A stretch of DNA of 64,000 nucleotides from Euglena gracilis (GCA_039621445.1 CP154955.1:6804010-6868009); one strand, 5' to 3'. Shown: positions 37,522 through 49,623, counted from the first letter of the stretch. Made by a program: numbers and translations. Notes: generated by a model from the sequence alone, not told the origin.

Positions 37522-38988
37522 TTGTGTCACGCAAATATTACAATCCCAGGAAGTTTCGATGTCCAGTATCGACACTTACATAAAAATCTGGGAAATGTCA
37601 AGATATATGATTCAGCCTTCAGGACATTGGTGGGCCAATTGTTGCACAAAGGGGTGCCCCTGCAGGACTGCACAGTCCACAAGATGGCCGAGGCCATCCT
37701 TGATTTGGCTGTTCACAGCCTCAACACTGCACGAAATGCATATGCAGCAGTTTTATTACTCCCAGGGTTTGGGTCATTGAGGTTTTCCCCTCTTTTGTCT
37801 CCATTGAAAAGGAAATGGAATTCCAATGTCTGCAAGTATGCCCATTTCTGGGACCCCACTGATTTTCTAAACAACATCATCAGACAATCAAGACCCCTCT
37901 CAGAACACTCTGTGAAAGAGCTCAGAAACAGACTCATCATTTGTTGGAGGCTTTTGGCCCTCCACAGGGGGGTTGATTTAGCCAGGACACAGCGAAAAAT
38001 CAGTTTCGTGGGAGAAAAAATTTTCATTTTATTGCAAAGAAAAGGGTGGCAATTCCCAAGATGGGAGGAAGTTTTGAATTTACCACACACCCCCCTCATC
38101 AGCCCCTGGCACCTATTGAAAGAGTATGTGGAAAGGACAGCCCACATGGTTGGGCACAAAAATAATTTGTTATGGTCTTTGGATGGTAAACGACCTTTGA
38201 CATCAGAAAGAGTGAATTCCCTTACCAAAGAAATTCTGCAAGAGGGGGGGGGGGTGGACACCACCCACTGGAAACCCCACAGCACCAGAGGGGCTGGGGT
38301 TTTATGGTGGAAAAATGCTGGTTTAAAAGTGGAAGAAGTCCAGCAGCTGGGTCAGTGGAAAAATTTTGGGGCGTTCCAAGCTCATTATTTGCGACTTGGT
38401 GTCGTTTCAAAAATTCAAAATATTATGGCCCAAAGGGGGGTGCACAGTACCTCACCATCTCGCAGTGCGGAGCCCGAATGGTCTCGGACTCCCACCACAG
38501 AGGAAGGGGGAGGAAGGGACCAAGAGGGCGAAGCACAAGAAGATGGTGAGCCCAACCCCCCCACCCAAAAAATCAGCAGAAAAAGAAAAACATCCCACCC
38601 AGAAAGGGGGCCCCCGACCAAGCAGCCCCAACCACCCACCCAGCAACACACCAGAAAGAGACCACCATCCCCATCAGGGGGGGGGGGCCAGCAAGCAACC
38701 ATGCGTGAGGGGGGGGGCGGGGCTACGACGGTTCCACTTCGCCAAGGTGTCGGACGAGGCCTCATCATCGCCAACTCCGGCAACAAAGGCGCAGTAAGAA
38801 GCACCCCCGCGCACGCACAAACACACCAGAACAGAACAGCCGGCAAGGAAAGCAGGACCTCACCATCTTCTTGTGCTTCGCCCTCTTGGCCCTTCCTCCC
38901 CCTTCCTCTGTCGTGGGAGTCCGAAAGGTTATGTCTTGGCACCGGGATGCTGCACGCTGCCATCTGTAGCCTGCTTCTTTTTGGGTAA
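37522..38988 (+). CDS. DIRS-type tyrosine recombinase
   Basis: 488 codons; the catalytic domain is residues ~1-310. Visible signature residues: Arg in LLALHRGVDLART (about 149), HSTRGAGVLWW (H253, R256), LGQWKNFGAF, and the nucleophile Tyr in AHYLRLG (about 289). It would integrate circular element DNA without a target duplication. The rest is a Lys/Arg/Pro-rich tail containing inverted-repeat sequence, perhaps read by chance past a true stop lost by frameshift. It follows the RNase H frame by 134 nt. Confidence 0.85.
   Translation: MCHANITIPGSFDVQYRHLHKNLGNVKIYDSAFRTLVGQLLHKGVPLQDCTVHKMAEAILDLAVHSLNTARNAYAAVLLLPGFGSLRFSPLLSPLKRKWNSNVCKYAHFWDPTDFLNNIIRQSRPLSEHSVKELRNRLIICWRLLALHRGVDLARTQRKISFVGEKIFILLQRKGWQFPRWEEVLNLPHTPLISPWHLLKEYVERTAHMVGHKNNLLWSLDGKRPLTSERVNSLTKEILQEGGGVDTTHWKPHSTRGAGVLWWKNAGLKVEEVQQLGQWKNFGAFQAHYLRLGVVSKIQNIMAQRGVHSTSPSRSAEPEWSRTPTTEEGGGRDQEGEAQEDGEPNPPTQKISRKRKTSHPERGPPTKQPQPPTQQHTRKRPPSPSGGGGQQATMREGGGGATTVPLRQGVGRGLIIANSGNKGAVRSTPAHAQTHQNRTAGKESRTSPSSCASPSWPFLPLPLSWESERLCLGTGMLHAAICSLLLFG
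38484..38925. repeat. Inverted repeat at the 3' end of the DIRS element
   Basis: About 66 bp at 38484-38550 reappear inverted at 38859-38925 with few mismatches (for example CTCGGACTCCC against GGGAGTCCG). DIRS elements carry inverted ends and an internal complementary region near the 3' end, so this may be part of that structure. Confidence 0.55.
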
Positions 38989-40970
38989 CGCAATGCCCCT
39001 CCCAGCGTGGAGGGCGGAAAAAATCCTTCCTGCGAGTATGTGGAAGGTAAATGCAAAAAAAATATCTTTGTGATCACACAGGCAACCACAGCAGACCCAA
39101 CCGCCCAAAAACCTGCATCCATCCCTCTCCATCCTTTTTCTAATGGATGTCAATTAAGAACACCATTGTTGGTTGTTTGTGAAATGAAGCAGTGCAGAAG
39201 AAAACAGAAGGGGGGGAGAATGGGTGATGACAAATGTACAGCAACGCAATGACGAAACAGCGTTGACCAAAGCGACCACAGCCATAATATGCGCACGTGG
39301 TTGCTTTTACAGAACATCTGCTCAAAGCCGAGAGCTCTGAGAGCAAAGCACAAATGTGCAGATCCATACAAGGGCGAAAGATGTTGGCATCCCTTGACAT
39401 TGCCATTTATTTGTAAATGACACAGCACTTGATAATTTCAAGTGATACACATTGGACCATTTTACAAATGCAAAGAACACACGCACGCACGCATGCACGT
39501 AAATGGAATCCAATAAAAATTGTCCAGCACCCTTCTGGGCAGTCAGACAGCGATTTCCAGCAATGAATCCCACAATGACAGCGATTCTGACCTGATTGTT
39601 CAAAAAGTGTTTCCAGGTGGCGAACTCGGGGTCGATGGGCAGCCACGTCACTGAAATTTGTATTTGCTGGGTGTAGGGGATAATGCAAATTACCAGGTTC
39701 CTGACGTGAGTTCTTAGGGGTGTAGGAAAAAGAATATGTGTAGTGCTTGTAATGGACTACACTGCAGTGCTTGTAATGGGGGGAAATGGCCATTCCAAAA
39801 TACAAAAAAAAAACTTGGCAGGAAAAAAAGCAATTGAAGACATAATCAAAATCAATTAACCAAATGAATAAATAAATGAATAAAATCACAGAATAATGGA
39901 ATAAATGAAATAAATTACAAATAATTGCAGCAATCCCCCAAACAACCCCCTCCTGGAAGCTTGGGAGTTTGGGGCTCCATGAGGGGGGGGGGGCATTCCC
40001 AATTTGGGACCTTCCAGTCGACTTGTGTCAAATTACGGGAGGATGGGTGCCCATTTTTAGGAATGGGTTTGGGGTTGGGATTGGCAAGACAAATTGATCC
40101 AAATTCAGGACAAAATTGAATTGGAAACTCAGTCTGTTTTGGAAAGATTTCCAGGTTGCACTCTTGCCTGAAATTTCCCGAAATTTGGTCGAAAATCTAT
40201 CCGACTCGGTCCTGAATCATCTGGGGTGCTGGCGCAAATCCAACTGTCACCCTGACCCTAACCCAAGGATTAACCCTGACTTCCCCAAAAAACTTCGGAC
40301 CTCAAGAGCTTCATTTTAGGTCACCGAACGTCTCTGAGCTTTGCTTCATCATTGAGATTTTGAATTTTGCAATTTATTGGTCAAAAATGCGCGAAAAATG
40401 ACCAATGTGTGGACTGGGTGATGAGCTTCACTCTTTCGCATGTAAAAGAGCTCAGCAACCCACTTCCTGAAACTGCTCTCTCCCTTGAACCATCGGGCAT
40501 CCATCAAAACACCCCCCCCCCCCAATGTGTTCGCTACTTTTTGATTTTTGACCCGTTGAGCCCCTTGGCCGGCTTTGACATTCATCAATTCCTAAAGGAT
40601 CCTATCCTATCCTCAAGCAATCCTCAAATTAAAAAAAATCTTCATCCCAAAAGAAGCATTCTGGAATCTTTCTTTTCCACCTTTTTTATTGGAGGTTGGT
40701 TGATTGACGACTAAAAAAACCCCTGGTTAGGACCCCTCGTCGGCTGAATGGTTGGAGCCAGTTGTGGGAAACGGGGTGCCCAACCCCCCGAAGACCCCAA
40801 AGACCCCTCCGGTCCGGACCAAATGCCCCTCCGGATCCCCCTTCCGCGAAACGGGGAAAAGGGGGTTGGAACAAGGAGGGGGCGCCCCTTCCAACCCATG
40901 GGAGAATTTAGCCTTTCTTGGTGGTTGAGGGTCAAGAAAAGCTCTGAAACCCGGGGGGGGGGGTTGGCCC
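38989..40970. other. No gene recognised
   Basis: A/T-rich, mostly non-coding. It contains a short ACGC microsatellite (39480-39497) and a small duplicated GTAGTGCTTGTAATGG-type sequence (39740-39780). From 40735 it is G/C-rich with hairpins. No open frame resembles a known protein. Confidence 0.5.
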
Positions 40971-41182
40971 CATACATGTCTTTAAGGACGCGGGGGGGGG
41001 GGTTGCTGGGCTAGGGCTCTTTTTATTAATTTTTTTGGGCTGGACCCTCCAAAAGGGGGCTGGCTAGCAGGACCAGCACCGAGCACCCACCCTGGGGGGG
41101 GGTGCTGCGGCTGGGCTGGGCCAAAATCGGGGCTGGCTGCAGCACCCCGAAAGGGGTCTGCAAAACCTTAAAGAGATGAATG
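40971..41182. mobile_element. Small inverted-repeat element (MITE family 1)
   Basis: Ends CATACATGTCTTTAAGG and CCTTAAAGAGATGAATG are imperfect inverted repeats. The interior has G-rich GGCTGGCTAGC and GCTGCGGCTGGGCTGGGC boxes. A second member is at 63459-63935. Confidence 0.6.
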
Positions 41183-42640
41183 GTCGGCCTAAAAAAAACC
41201 AGTCAGTCACTCTGAAAAAAACGACCTCCTGGGGGGTCCCATTGGCTACCTGCCACCCCCCCCCCTGGGATATTGGCCAGGTCAAATTGAGCCGAACTGC
41301 CAAGGGGGGGTCACCTTCCCCATACTTGGGCTCACATGCCAAAAATGGATGAACTCTCAAGACACCCTACCACCATTGGACATGAACTTGTGCTCTGCGT
41401 GTTTTCAGTCCCAACCACTTCACTAGATGAAGAAAACCTTTTTTGCGGGAAATACATTTAACAATGCATTTTTGAACCGGAAATTGTTTTTCAAGTGGGG
41501 CCCCACACCAGGGTCAACTGTTGGCCAAGTGGGGGCCACACAGCCCAGGGCAGCTCAGGGGGTCTAATGGCGGGGGACTCGGTAATAGGGAATGAGGGGT
41601 CTAATGGCGGGGGGAATAAAATCGTATTACGTACTGTGCTATGACTGAAAACTGCTGATAATACATTAACAAACTGTACTGACAATTACAAAAAAAAGGC
41701 TTGAAACAAAATAAAGCATATTCCTTCTTGATGACCTCAAAACAGCCTGGGGGAATCTAGAGTTGACATTGTTCACCGGTTTATGCCGACCAGACCGCCA
41801 TTTAGTGCGTATCACAACGTATCTGTGATACATTAATTTTTTTTTGGTGATACACATGTGATACATTAAATTTTTTTTGGTGATACATATGTGATACATT
41901 AAAAATTTTTCGGTGATACATATGTGATACACAAATTCTGCTTGGTGAAACGTATAATAAAAGTTGTGAAGCACAAATTTGCACCCGCCCCCCCCCTTGT
42001 CGTACGACCGGGTTCCTGCAACCTGTGACCGGGGGGGGGGGGGGTCGTAACACCCCATAACCTGCAACCTGTGACCGGGGGGTGGTTCCCATGGCTGCTC
42101 CAGTCCCACTTCAGTGGTGCTGACCTGTCTGCCAAGACAGATCCCCGCCATCTTTTTTTTTCATTTTTTGAGGCATGCACGGGGTTTTCTCTTTTGGGCG
42201 CGTCCGTAGCAGCCATGCTTTTTTTTGGGTCAGCAACTTCTCAGCCGCCATTTTTTTAATTTTGGGTCGGGATGAGAGAATAATTGAACGAAGTCTTCCG
42301 CACTGTGCTGGATGAAGCTGCCAACTGACCCTTCACGTCTTCCATAAGAGGCCTCACCCCCGGTGGAATTGCCATGCGTGCCATGTCCTCAATTGTGATG
42401 AATCCAAAAGTTTCCTTGCTGTCAAAGCCCTCCTTTAGAAGGGAACCTGCCACAGGATGCTCAAACCGCAACCAATCTTGGCCATTTCTTCCATCCCATA
42501 CTGAAATGGTGGCAATTTCCTTTTCGGGTGGGCAGTGTCACTCTCAATTTCTTTTCTGGGGGGCAGACTCTGATGAAGAACCCTCTCCAGGAGGCGAGTC
42601 GGGGATCATACAGTTTTTTTTACCGACCCCCCCACGAGGG

Positions 42641-42905
42641 GGGGGAGGGGGTCACTCCACTTTTTGAAAAACCAATCAGTCACTTTTTTTTTCTTCGGGA
42701 AACCAGTCAGTCACTACCCCCTCCGGGGGGGGGGGGGTCGGCCACTCTGGAATCCAAAGGAAATCTGACCAAAAACATGCAAAAAAGGCCAAAAAAAATT
42801 TCCGGCACATTCGGTGCCGGGTCACTTCAATGACTTTTTTGCCAACCCCCCCCCCCAGGGGGGGAGGGGGTCCGAGCCAAAAACCAGTCAGTCACTCCGA
42901 AAAAA
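42641..42905. repeat. Dispersed repeat with ACCAGTCAGTCACT boxes
   Basis: Diverged copy of 59766-59996. Both have CCACTTTT(T/C)GAAAAACC, GTCGGCCACTCTGGAAT, CCAAAAA...GCAAAAAA and a GCCGGGTCACTT block. It lies within the 41787-43431 element. Confidence 0.55.
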
Positions 42906-43060
42906 ACAGTCACCCACCCCCGGGGGGGGGGGGGGGGGGGGGCCAGGGGGGGAGGGGGGGCGGGGGGGGGTGGGGGGGTGGTGGGTGGGGGGGGGGGGGG
43001 GGGGTGGGGGGGGGTTCGGCCAAGAGGGGGGGGGTGGGGGGGTCGGCCAGGACACGTGCA
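42906..43060. repeat. Extreme poly-G tract
   Basis: Runs of 8-22 G with few interruptions over ~150 bp on the + strand. It has strong G-quadruplex potential and is a likely assembly weak point. Confidence 0.7.
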
Positions 43061-43509
43061 TAGGTGCTTTATCTTAAAAAATTGTCTGTCGGGGATGCCC
43101 TCGTCCTCCACGTTGCGCAGCTCCGCGCAGTTGTCCTCCAAAAACATTATCACAAGAAAAATGTTCCATTTGTCAGCAGAGAGGGAAAGAAACAAGGATA
43201 AAAAGTGGAACAGGAAGCTGAAAAAACATTTTGATGTAAAAATGTAAAACTTTCTAAAAAAATTGGTGATACATATGTGATACATTAAAATTTTTTTGGT
43301 GATACATATGTGATACATTATTTTTTTTTTGGTGATACATGTGTGATACATTAATTTTTAGGCTGTGATACATGTGATACGTAAAAAATTTTTTTGGTGA
43401 TACATACTAAATGGAGGTCTGATGCCGACATTATCCAATGATGTCACCCACCAGCACACATGCCCCAGCATGGGAGGAAAGTTTGTACAACAAGTTGCAC
43501 CGCCCCCGC

Positions 43510-43616
43510 TTACTTCTGTGCCGCCAACTGGGCCAGCAGCTTCCGCTCGTTGTCCACCTCGTTGAGCTCCTCAAACTTCTTGCGATCCAGCACGCGCTGC
43601 TCGAGCGCCTTAGAGC
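43510..43616 (-). CDS. Host gene, last exon
   Basis: The 107-nt terminal exon of a host gene on the - strand. The acceptor is TTTTTTCGTTCAG and it ends TAA. It encodes a helical charged C-terminus (KALEQRVLDRKKFEELNEV...). Phase 1 joins exactly to the exon at 45034-45100. The upstream intron starts with the long TTG/CAA microsatellite (43635-43757). The gene is not recognised. Confidence 0.65.
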
Positions 43617-43634
43617 CTGAACGAAAAAATACCG

Positions 43635-43757
<123 letters not shown>

Positions 43758-43869
43758 TGAGTATGCCATGTCCTTGCAACAACCTTTAGCTGTCACAAAA
43801 ATTGAAATGCTTTCATTTCAATGCCTCTCAAATCATCATGCAAAGGTCCCGAATCAGCTGCAAACGGCT

Positions 43870-44400
43870 AACGCCCAGGCGGGAAGTTGGCCAAAACGGC
43901 AAGTGGATAGTCACAAAGGCTTGCATTGTAGATCATCGGCCAACGTTTTGAGATGTCTTACCGCCCGTCTATCGAGGTGTAAGCCTCTGGGGATACCCCA
44001 TTGGCAACATCGTGTCCGCGCCGCGTTGCGAAGTCTTCCCAAGCGGTATATGCCGCCAGTAAGAAGACGCGCAGCGCACAGCGCGCACACCGTAATAATA
44101 GTTCCCAACTTGTCATTTTTCGGCCATAAGGCCCCATAAGACTGCCAGACAGCAAAACTTCTGTCTAAAGTCTTTTGACCAGCCCCCACTCCTCTCTCCT
44201 TTACCCCCCTGGGCAAAACATTGCTGTTGCCGGCAGTTGGTTTTGTAAATAGGTCTTTCTCCCTGGTCAGATATGACTGGCCACGTGAACCCTCCTTCCA
44301 CACCCTACCCTTCAATCTTTTCTGATTATGGAATGAGACATCCCCGCGTGTCATAGACACACCCCAAACTGGGTGGATGGGACTTTCTGGAATGGAAACC
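43870..44400. repeat. Diverged relic related to 34410-34760
   Basis: Shares CAGCGCGCAC-CCGTAATAATAG, GGCCATAAGGCCCC, CTGCCAGACAGCAAAA, GCCGGCAGT-GGTTTTGTAA and GGGTGGATGGGAC in the same order and orientation. The hairpin GTGTC/GACAC (44348-44360) replaces GTGCC/GGCAC (34711-34723). It lies in a host intron, so it is a separate old insertion. Confidence 0.6.
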
Positions 44401-45033
44401 TTTAGAAACAATTGGAAAAAATCAACTTGTTGAACGGCTGAAAATAGCCAACGTGACAAAGGGGCAAATTGGCCTCAGGGAAGAATACAAAAAAATACAA
44501 AAAAAACAACAAATTTATGCATAAAATGCATTGAAAAATTCCAAAAAAAATGCCACACCAAAAACAGGCGTTCAAATGACATCGCTGGTTTGCCAAATCG
44601 CATGCATAATAATTGATCATGCAACCATTGTTAATGTAACATTGGTCCAAAATATGCGGTACCAACAACTTCAGTTGGCTGGTAGTAGAGCGATTTGCCT
44701 GTGTAATTGCCCGAAAAAAATTGGAAAAAAAAACAGAACCACAAAATACAAGTTAATGGGACCCACAAAAAGAAACGGAGAGCGAAATGGGGGGGGGGGA
44801 ACTGTGGAATCCCGTCCCCTTCTTAAAATGGGGGGGGGGGGAAGGGGGGGGAAACTGTGGATGGGAAATCCCGTCCCCTTCTGGTTTGACCCCCAGAAGG
44901 AGGGCGAGAAAGCCGACATCCAGCCCAGGAATAAAACAAGACGTCGGTGTCAGTCCCTTCAAACCCATAGATTCTATCACTTCCCTGAATACTGAAAAGC
45001 TCCCCAAACGACCCTGGAGTGAAAGGCAATCAC

Positions 45034-45100
45034 CTCGTTCTTCGAACAAATCTGGGATCTTCTTCAACATGTCGTTCACGTCGCCCGTCAAGACAAACAT
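45034..45100 (-). CDS. Host gene, exon 5 of 6 visible
   Basis: 67 nt, acceptor AACTCAG, donor GAG/GTGATT. It encodes MFVLTGDVNDMLKKIPDLFE. It enters in phase 0 and leaves in phase 1, matching the neighbouring exons. The flanking introns are 477 nt and 1.4 kb; nothing else coding is seen in them apart from short repeats. Confidence 0.65.
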
Positions 45101-45577
45101 CTGAGTTGAAACGGCGCGTTCACAGAAGTTGCCTCAGCGATTTTCAATCATGCCAAATACCCTGCTACGAAGGTATTGGTGGTCCTTGAATCCACCAAAG
45201 AGACCCAATGAAGACAAATAGCCTTCTAAGTAGGGCCCCCCACATGGTGACTGAGAAGATATCCTGCAAAAACAAGCAAACAAAAGGCAGACCCGCAGGC
45301 ATTTCAGTCTGTGTTGGACGGGAAAACGGCAAACCCAAATTCATCGAAGCCCAGGTTGAAGAACTCAAATCCCCTCCCAGGGAGTGTTTGGTGGTGCCAA
45401 ACAAAACAAGAAATTTTACGGATTCAAACTGAACCCCTGCCTGTCTGCTTCCTGTGCATGTTTGGGAGATGACGTCCAAAAACTGGGTTTCAAAAAAAGT
45501 GAAACCGAGCCTTGGCTGTGAGCTTAACTATATCAATTAATGTGTTCTGAATGTTTCAGTTGAAGAAAATTGCACAC

Positions 45578-45685
45578 CGAAGCAGGCCGCTCCACATATC
45601 GGAAGAGCAGCTCTGAGTTGGTGCTGCCTGAATCCCCGAAATAAATCTTCCGCAGCTTCTCCAGGAACAGAGGAGACGATGGCAC
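45578..45685 (-). CDS. Host gene, exon 4 of 6 visible
   Basis: 108 nt (36 codons), acceptor CCTGACAG, donor TTCG/GTGTGC. It encodes PLFLEKLRKIYFGDSGSTNS followed by ELLFRYVERPAS. Both junctions are in phase 0 with the exons on either side. A TG-rich microsatellite (45706-45772) lies in the upstream intron. Confidence 0.65.
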
Positions 45686-46216
45686 CTGTCAGGAAGAGAG
45701 ATATGTGCATGTGTGCATGTGTGTGCATGCGTGCGTGCGTGTGTCTGTATGCGAGTGAGTGTGCACACACTGCCTCTGATCCAGGGTGGTCCTTAAGCAA
45801 ATTAGAAAAAAAACTCTGCTGTCCCAGCACACTCAATGCAAATAGACAGGAAAATGGACAGAGAAATTTGGCATTCTTCGGCGACAACAGGTCGACATCA
45901 GGGGAAAAAACTGATTCTTGGCATCCTTGGACCATCGCCCATCCACCCAAATCATCAAAAAATGTGGTTTTTGGACTTTTCAATTATGGACCCCGTCCAA
46001 GTCCCAGTCCAGCCCTTGGTCGGCCCTTGGTCGGCCCTTTGGCCGAAAAGGGGGCGGTCCTTAAGAAAATAAAAAAAAAATTTCCTGTCCCTTAAGGACC
46101 GCCCTGCTCTGATCTGGTTTTGTTGTCACCCCCACGTATAAGAATGTTCAAAGACAAAAATTGGCAGTCGTCATTTGTCTCCGTTCCTGGCAAAATATCC
46201 AGCTCCGAGACCGCAC

Positions 46217-46366
46217 CTTCATCTCGTTCATCTCAGTGCCGATCAGCTCGGCCGTGCCGTACACGTCCGCGGGCATGGTCTGCTCTAAGCAGCTGATCGC
46301 CTTCTCGAACATGACTGGGTTCAGCGCCTTCCCAGCCTCAACAATCTTCTCGCCCAACTTTTGGAC
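46217..46366 (-). CDS. Host gene, exon 3 of 6 visible
   Basis: 150 nt (50 codons), acceptor TTGTTCCGCAG, donor GAAG/GTGCGG. It encodes VQKLGEKIVEAGKALNPVMF and then EKAISCLEQTMPADVYGTAE. G/C-rich third positions set it apart from the A/T-rich introns. It is in phase 0 at both sides. Confidence 0.65.
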
Positions 46367-46679
46367 CTGCGGAACAATAAATTCTCAGGATTAAAAGCAG
46401 ACAAATTCCAAACAGTCACAAGAGGCAAATGAACTGACGCAAAGCACCAATGGTGCGCTGACCAAGGCCAGCTGGGAAAAAAAATACTCAAACTGCTTGA
46501 AAATGCACTTTCACAAATCGGGTGCCAACAAACACTTTGGGGGAGACGACCAAACAGAACCTTCAATTCGCCCTTTTTGGGGGATGTGTTCATTTGAGTG
46601 ATAACCTCAATTTTTGATGCCATTGATTTTATTTCCAACCATTTTCCAAAGCGCGGTCCCTCCATTTATGAAGAAAACT

Positions 46680-46880
46680 CATAAGGTTTCGGGGATTCCG
46701 CTACAAGCGCACCTCCAGCCGCCAAAGGCGGCAATCCGCTACAAGCGCACCCCCCATTTTGATGGGATTTCTAAAAGAAATGAAGAAAAATCGCGCAGGT
46801 AGGGTGCAAATAGAAGCGCACCCCCGCCGCCGGAGGAGCCACTATAAGCACACGGGTGCGCTTATAGTGGACCGCCGGAG
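46680..46880. repeat. Small inverted repeats in a host intron
   Basis: GCCGCC/GGCGGC around AAA near 46724. CCACTATAAGC is repeated inverted around 46850 (GCTTATAGTGG). CTACAAGCGCACC occurs twice. No gene. Confidence 0.5.
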
Positions 46881-47546
46881 GCCACAGCCCTGAGCGACAG
46901 AGGCAGAGCAAAGAACCTTCAGAACAAACCTGGAAAGCCCTTTCCCTTGCCCCCTTCCTTGTCCAAGACACGCCCCATGCCATCAACAGCCCCCCCCCCA
47001 ACAGCACATATCCAGCACATATCACACGGGGATTTTCATTTCACCACAATGGCATTGACACATGGGCCATTGAAACACCCCCTGTGTCAAAGACACATTC
47101 CTGGAACGTTGCCGTGCCTTGGACAAAGGGATCTTCGGAAGTGGGAAATTCTCACTTGACAGAATTTGGCCTGCTTTGCCTTTTCTGACACAGCATGGAC
47201 GGCATGCTGGAGTCAAAGGGGGCTTTCAGAGTCAAAATGAGGTGGAATTTTAAAAGGGAGGGGAGGGGCCAGAAAAGCTCGCTTTTGGGCAAATTTCTGC
47301 CCAAACCCTGGGGGTAGTGCCTGCCTTCCCACTCAAAACCGGGGTTGGTCAGCCCCCCCAAAGCAAAAATTTTTGAAAACAACGATGGGGAAAACAAACA
47401 AACAAACAAATATAAAAACATACATCACTCGAAAAGAATAAACTAAGATAAACCCAACACAGCAAAACGTCCAAATGTCGATGCATTTCCCCTCCGTGTC
47501 TCACTGCTTTCCAAATTAAAAATATGCAAATCTCTGGAAAACAAAC

Positions 47547-47644
47547 CTCTTCATAATTGCGAGCCATTTCCGCCGCGATGGCAGTCTTCTTCTCCTGTGG
47601 CAGGTCCTTTCCAAGGGAAATATCGTACTCCAGCTGAGCGTTAG
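47547..47644 (-). CDS. Host gene, exon 2 of 6 visible
   Basis: 98 nt, acceptor TTTTCTGCAG, donor GAG/GTTTGT. It encodes NAQLEYDISLGKDLPQEKKT and then AIAAEMARNYEE. It enters in phase 1, completing a GCT codon with the G left by the exon at 61424-61496, and leaves in phase 0. The reconstructed sequence is smooth across both junctions. Confidence 0.65.
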
Positions 47645-47699
47645 CTGCAGAAAAAATAGCCCAAATACAGTTAACCCAAAATAAGCATGTTAATAATAC

Positions 47700-49200
47700 T
47701 TTGAATTTCGGGGCTGGGGCATTATTTTGGGGGGAGTAACCCCCCCCAAATAATACCCCCCGGAGGATCATTTTTCCGTCTGAAATCCCGGCCTGAGGGG
47801 GGGGAGGTATTGTTTGGGGGGGGGTAAATAATAACACCTGAAAATTTTCGAAATTTTTCGAAGTCCCATAGGACCCAAAATACCACCCAAAACCCCCCTT
47901 TGGGGTTTTGGGTGCTATTTTTGGACTTTCTCATTAAACTTAGCAATTTCTGAGGCCAGATGATCCAGAAAAATCGATCTTTTTCCGTACTTTGTTGTCA
48001 GAGATTGTGATGAGGCATTTGCTTAAGCACCCCGGGGGGGGGGTACTGGCTAGCCAATCGGCTAGACACAGGAAAAAATGGACTAGCTAGAACCCCCCTC
48101 CCCCGGGGGGGGGGGGGTCCGGGGGTCTCCCGAACTGGAAATTTTTTTTTCCTCCGGCGCTGTGCGGCGGATAAAAAATGAGGCTTTTAATAGGTTTTTG
48201 GCTTAACCCCCCCCCACTTATAAACCCCCCCTCGGGCCGACCAACCAAACCGGGACTTATAACCCCCCCCTTCGGGGAAGAAAAATGGGAGCCGCCGGGA
48301 ACGATTTTTTTCGGCCACCAAAACCACCAAAATCTAATTTTTGGCTCTTTTTTTGAGATTTGGGGCCCATATGGGAGGTCCCCCAAAAACCACCCGAAAC
48401 CCCATTTATTCACACCTTCCAAAAATTCAACGTTTTCTCAAAATTTTGATTTTGAGAGGTTTTTGAAGCAAAAAAAAAATGCCATTGAAAATCCAAAATT
48501 CAAAGAGAAAAAATGTCAATAAAATTTGATTATCCCAAAATTTGGTCCGCCTTTTTTTTGACCTTCGTTTTTTTCACCCCCGTCCTAAAAAATACCAATT
48601 TTTAACCTTTCCATCAAAAAATCAGTTTTGTTTTGAAGAAAAAAAAATGTGTTTTGGGTTCATTTTTCAAAAAGAAAATTTATATTTTTTTCTGGCCAAA
48701 ACCCACGTTTTCCCGAAATCGGTGAAAATGCTGTGGTGGGTGGGGGGGTCCACCACCCCCCCACCAGGCCTTCCCGTTCTGCCCTCCCCCCCCACTTACC
48801 ACCCTGGCTGTTTGGCCGATTCCCGTACTGCCCTGGGTGTAATCGCCCCCATGTCAATGAAGGAATCGCAAGACCCGGGGGAGGGGCGACTAATAGAGGG
48901 GGGGGATAAGCACCCCCCCTCTATTTGCCCTAATAGTCGCCCAGGGTTGTCTTTATAAGTAAATGTCCAACATGGTGCCAGGAGCCCTTGGAGGTTTTAT
49001 TCTTCTTATTTTTGCGTCCAGTCCAAGTTTCGGCCAGGGTTCGATAGAAGGACAGGTGGGGGCGGGTGGTTCCGACCCCCCCCCTGCGGGCCAGGAGGGG
49101 GGGGGGTGAGGGGGGACCCACCCCCACCTAAACAATGGCGTGGTCCGGGTGACCGATTTTCGGCCCGGCGCTTTGCGCCGGGCCATAAATTTCACATCCA
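47700..49200. repeat. G/C-rich inverted-repeat DNA in the long host intron
   Basis: No gene. It holds palindromic poly-C/poly-G blocks (47740-47830, 48020-48260), a long hairpin with GGGCGACTAATAGAGG arms (48894-48952), and a GGCCCGGCG/CGCCGGGCC hairpin near 49165. A CCCCCCTGCGGGCCAGGAGG repeat (about 49080-49100) is also found near 57040-57063. Confidence 0.5.
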
Positions 49201-49341
49201 GCAAAATCAAAGCGCAAGCAACACATGATGTTTTTTCATCAGGTCAATGGCAACAGGCAAAGCAACAGCGATGCAATCACTTGCAAACAATCTGAGTGAA
49301 ATGGTTGTGTGCTTTTGAGTGGAAACGGTAAGATGAGGGAC

Positions 49342-49623
49342 TCACTGTGTCGCCTCGGCATCCGAGACTTCGGATAGCAATGGTTCATCAGACCCCGAAA
49401 TGTCAACAGTCAGGATGGATATATCAAAAATATTAACATCAGCAAAGGCGACAAAATTGCATGAATGCAATGACAAGAGTAGTACCCGAAATGAAGATAG
49501 ATAAGACAAATGAAGGGGATGTGTCCACATGAAACATTTACAGGCACAATCCATCACTGACTGATTGTTGTCAGCAGGGGTCTCATTTGCCCCGGTTTCC
49601 TCACTGCTGGAGGAATCCTCCAC
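49342..49623 (-). other. Possible acidic exon(s), origin unclear
   Basis: A 93-codon frame begins MEDSSSSEETGANETPADNN and ends VDISGSDEPLLSEVSDAEAT before a GTGAGT-like donor. The acidic/Ser ends look protein-like; the middle looks like intron. It could be the tail of the hAT-related gene just upstream on the same strand. Confidence 0.25.

Larger units (their letters stand above)
41787..43431. mobile_element. 1.6-kb non-autonomous element with inverted ends and subterminal minisatellites
   Basis: Ends carry AGACCGCCATTTAGTGCGTA and its near-complement (43400-43425). Just inside each end is a ~40-bp tandem repeat of GGTGATACATATGTGATACA plus an A/T tract (41805-41940 and 43262-43410). The interior holds a partial MITE family 2 copy (41985-42085), a repeat shared with 59766-59996, and a very long poly-G/poly-C stretch. 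No transposase gene is visible. Confidence 0.6.
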
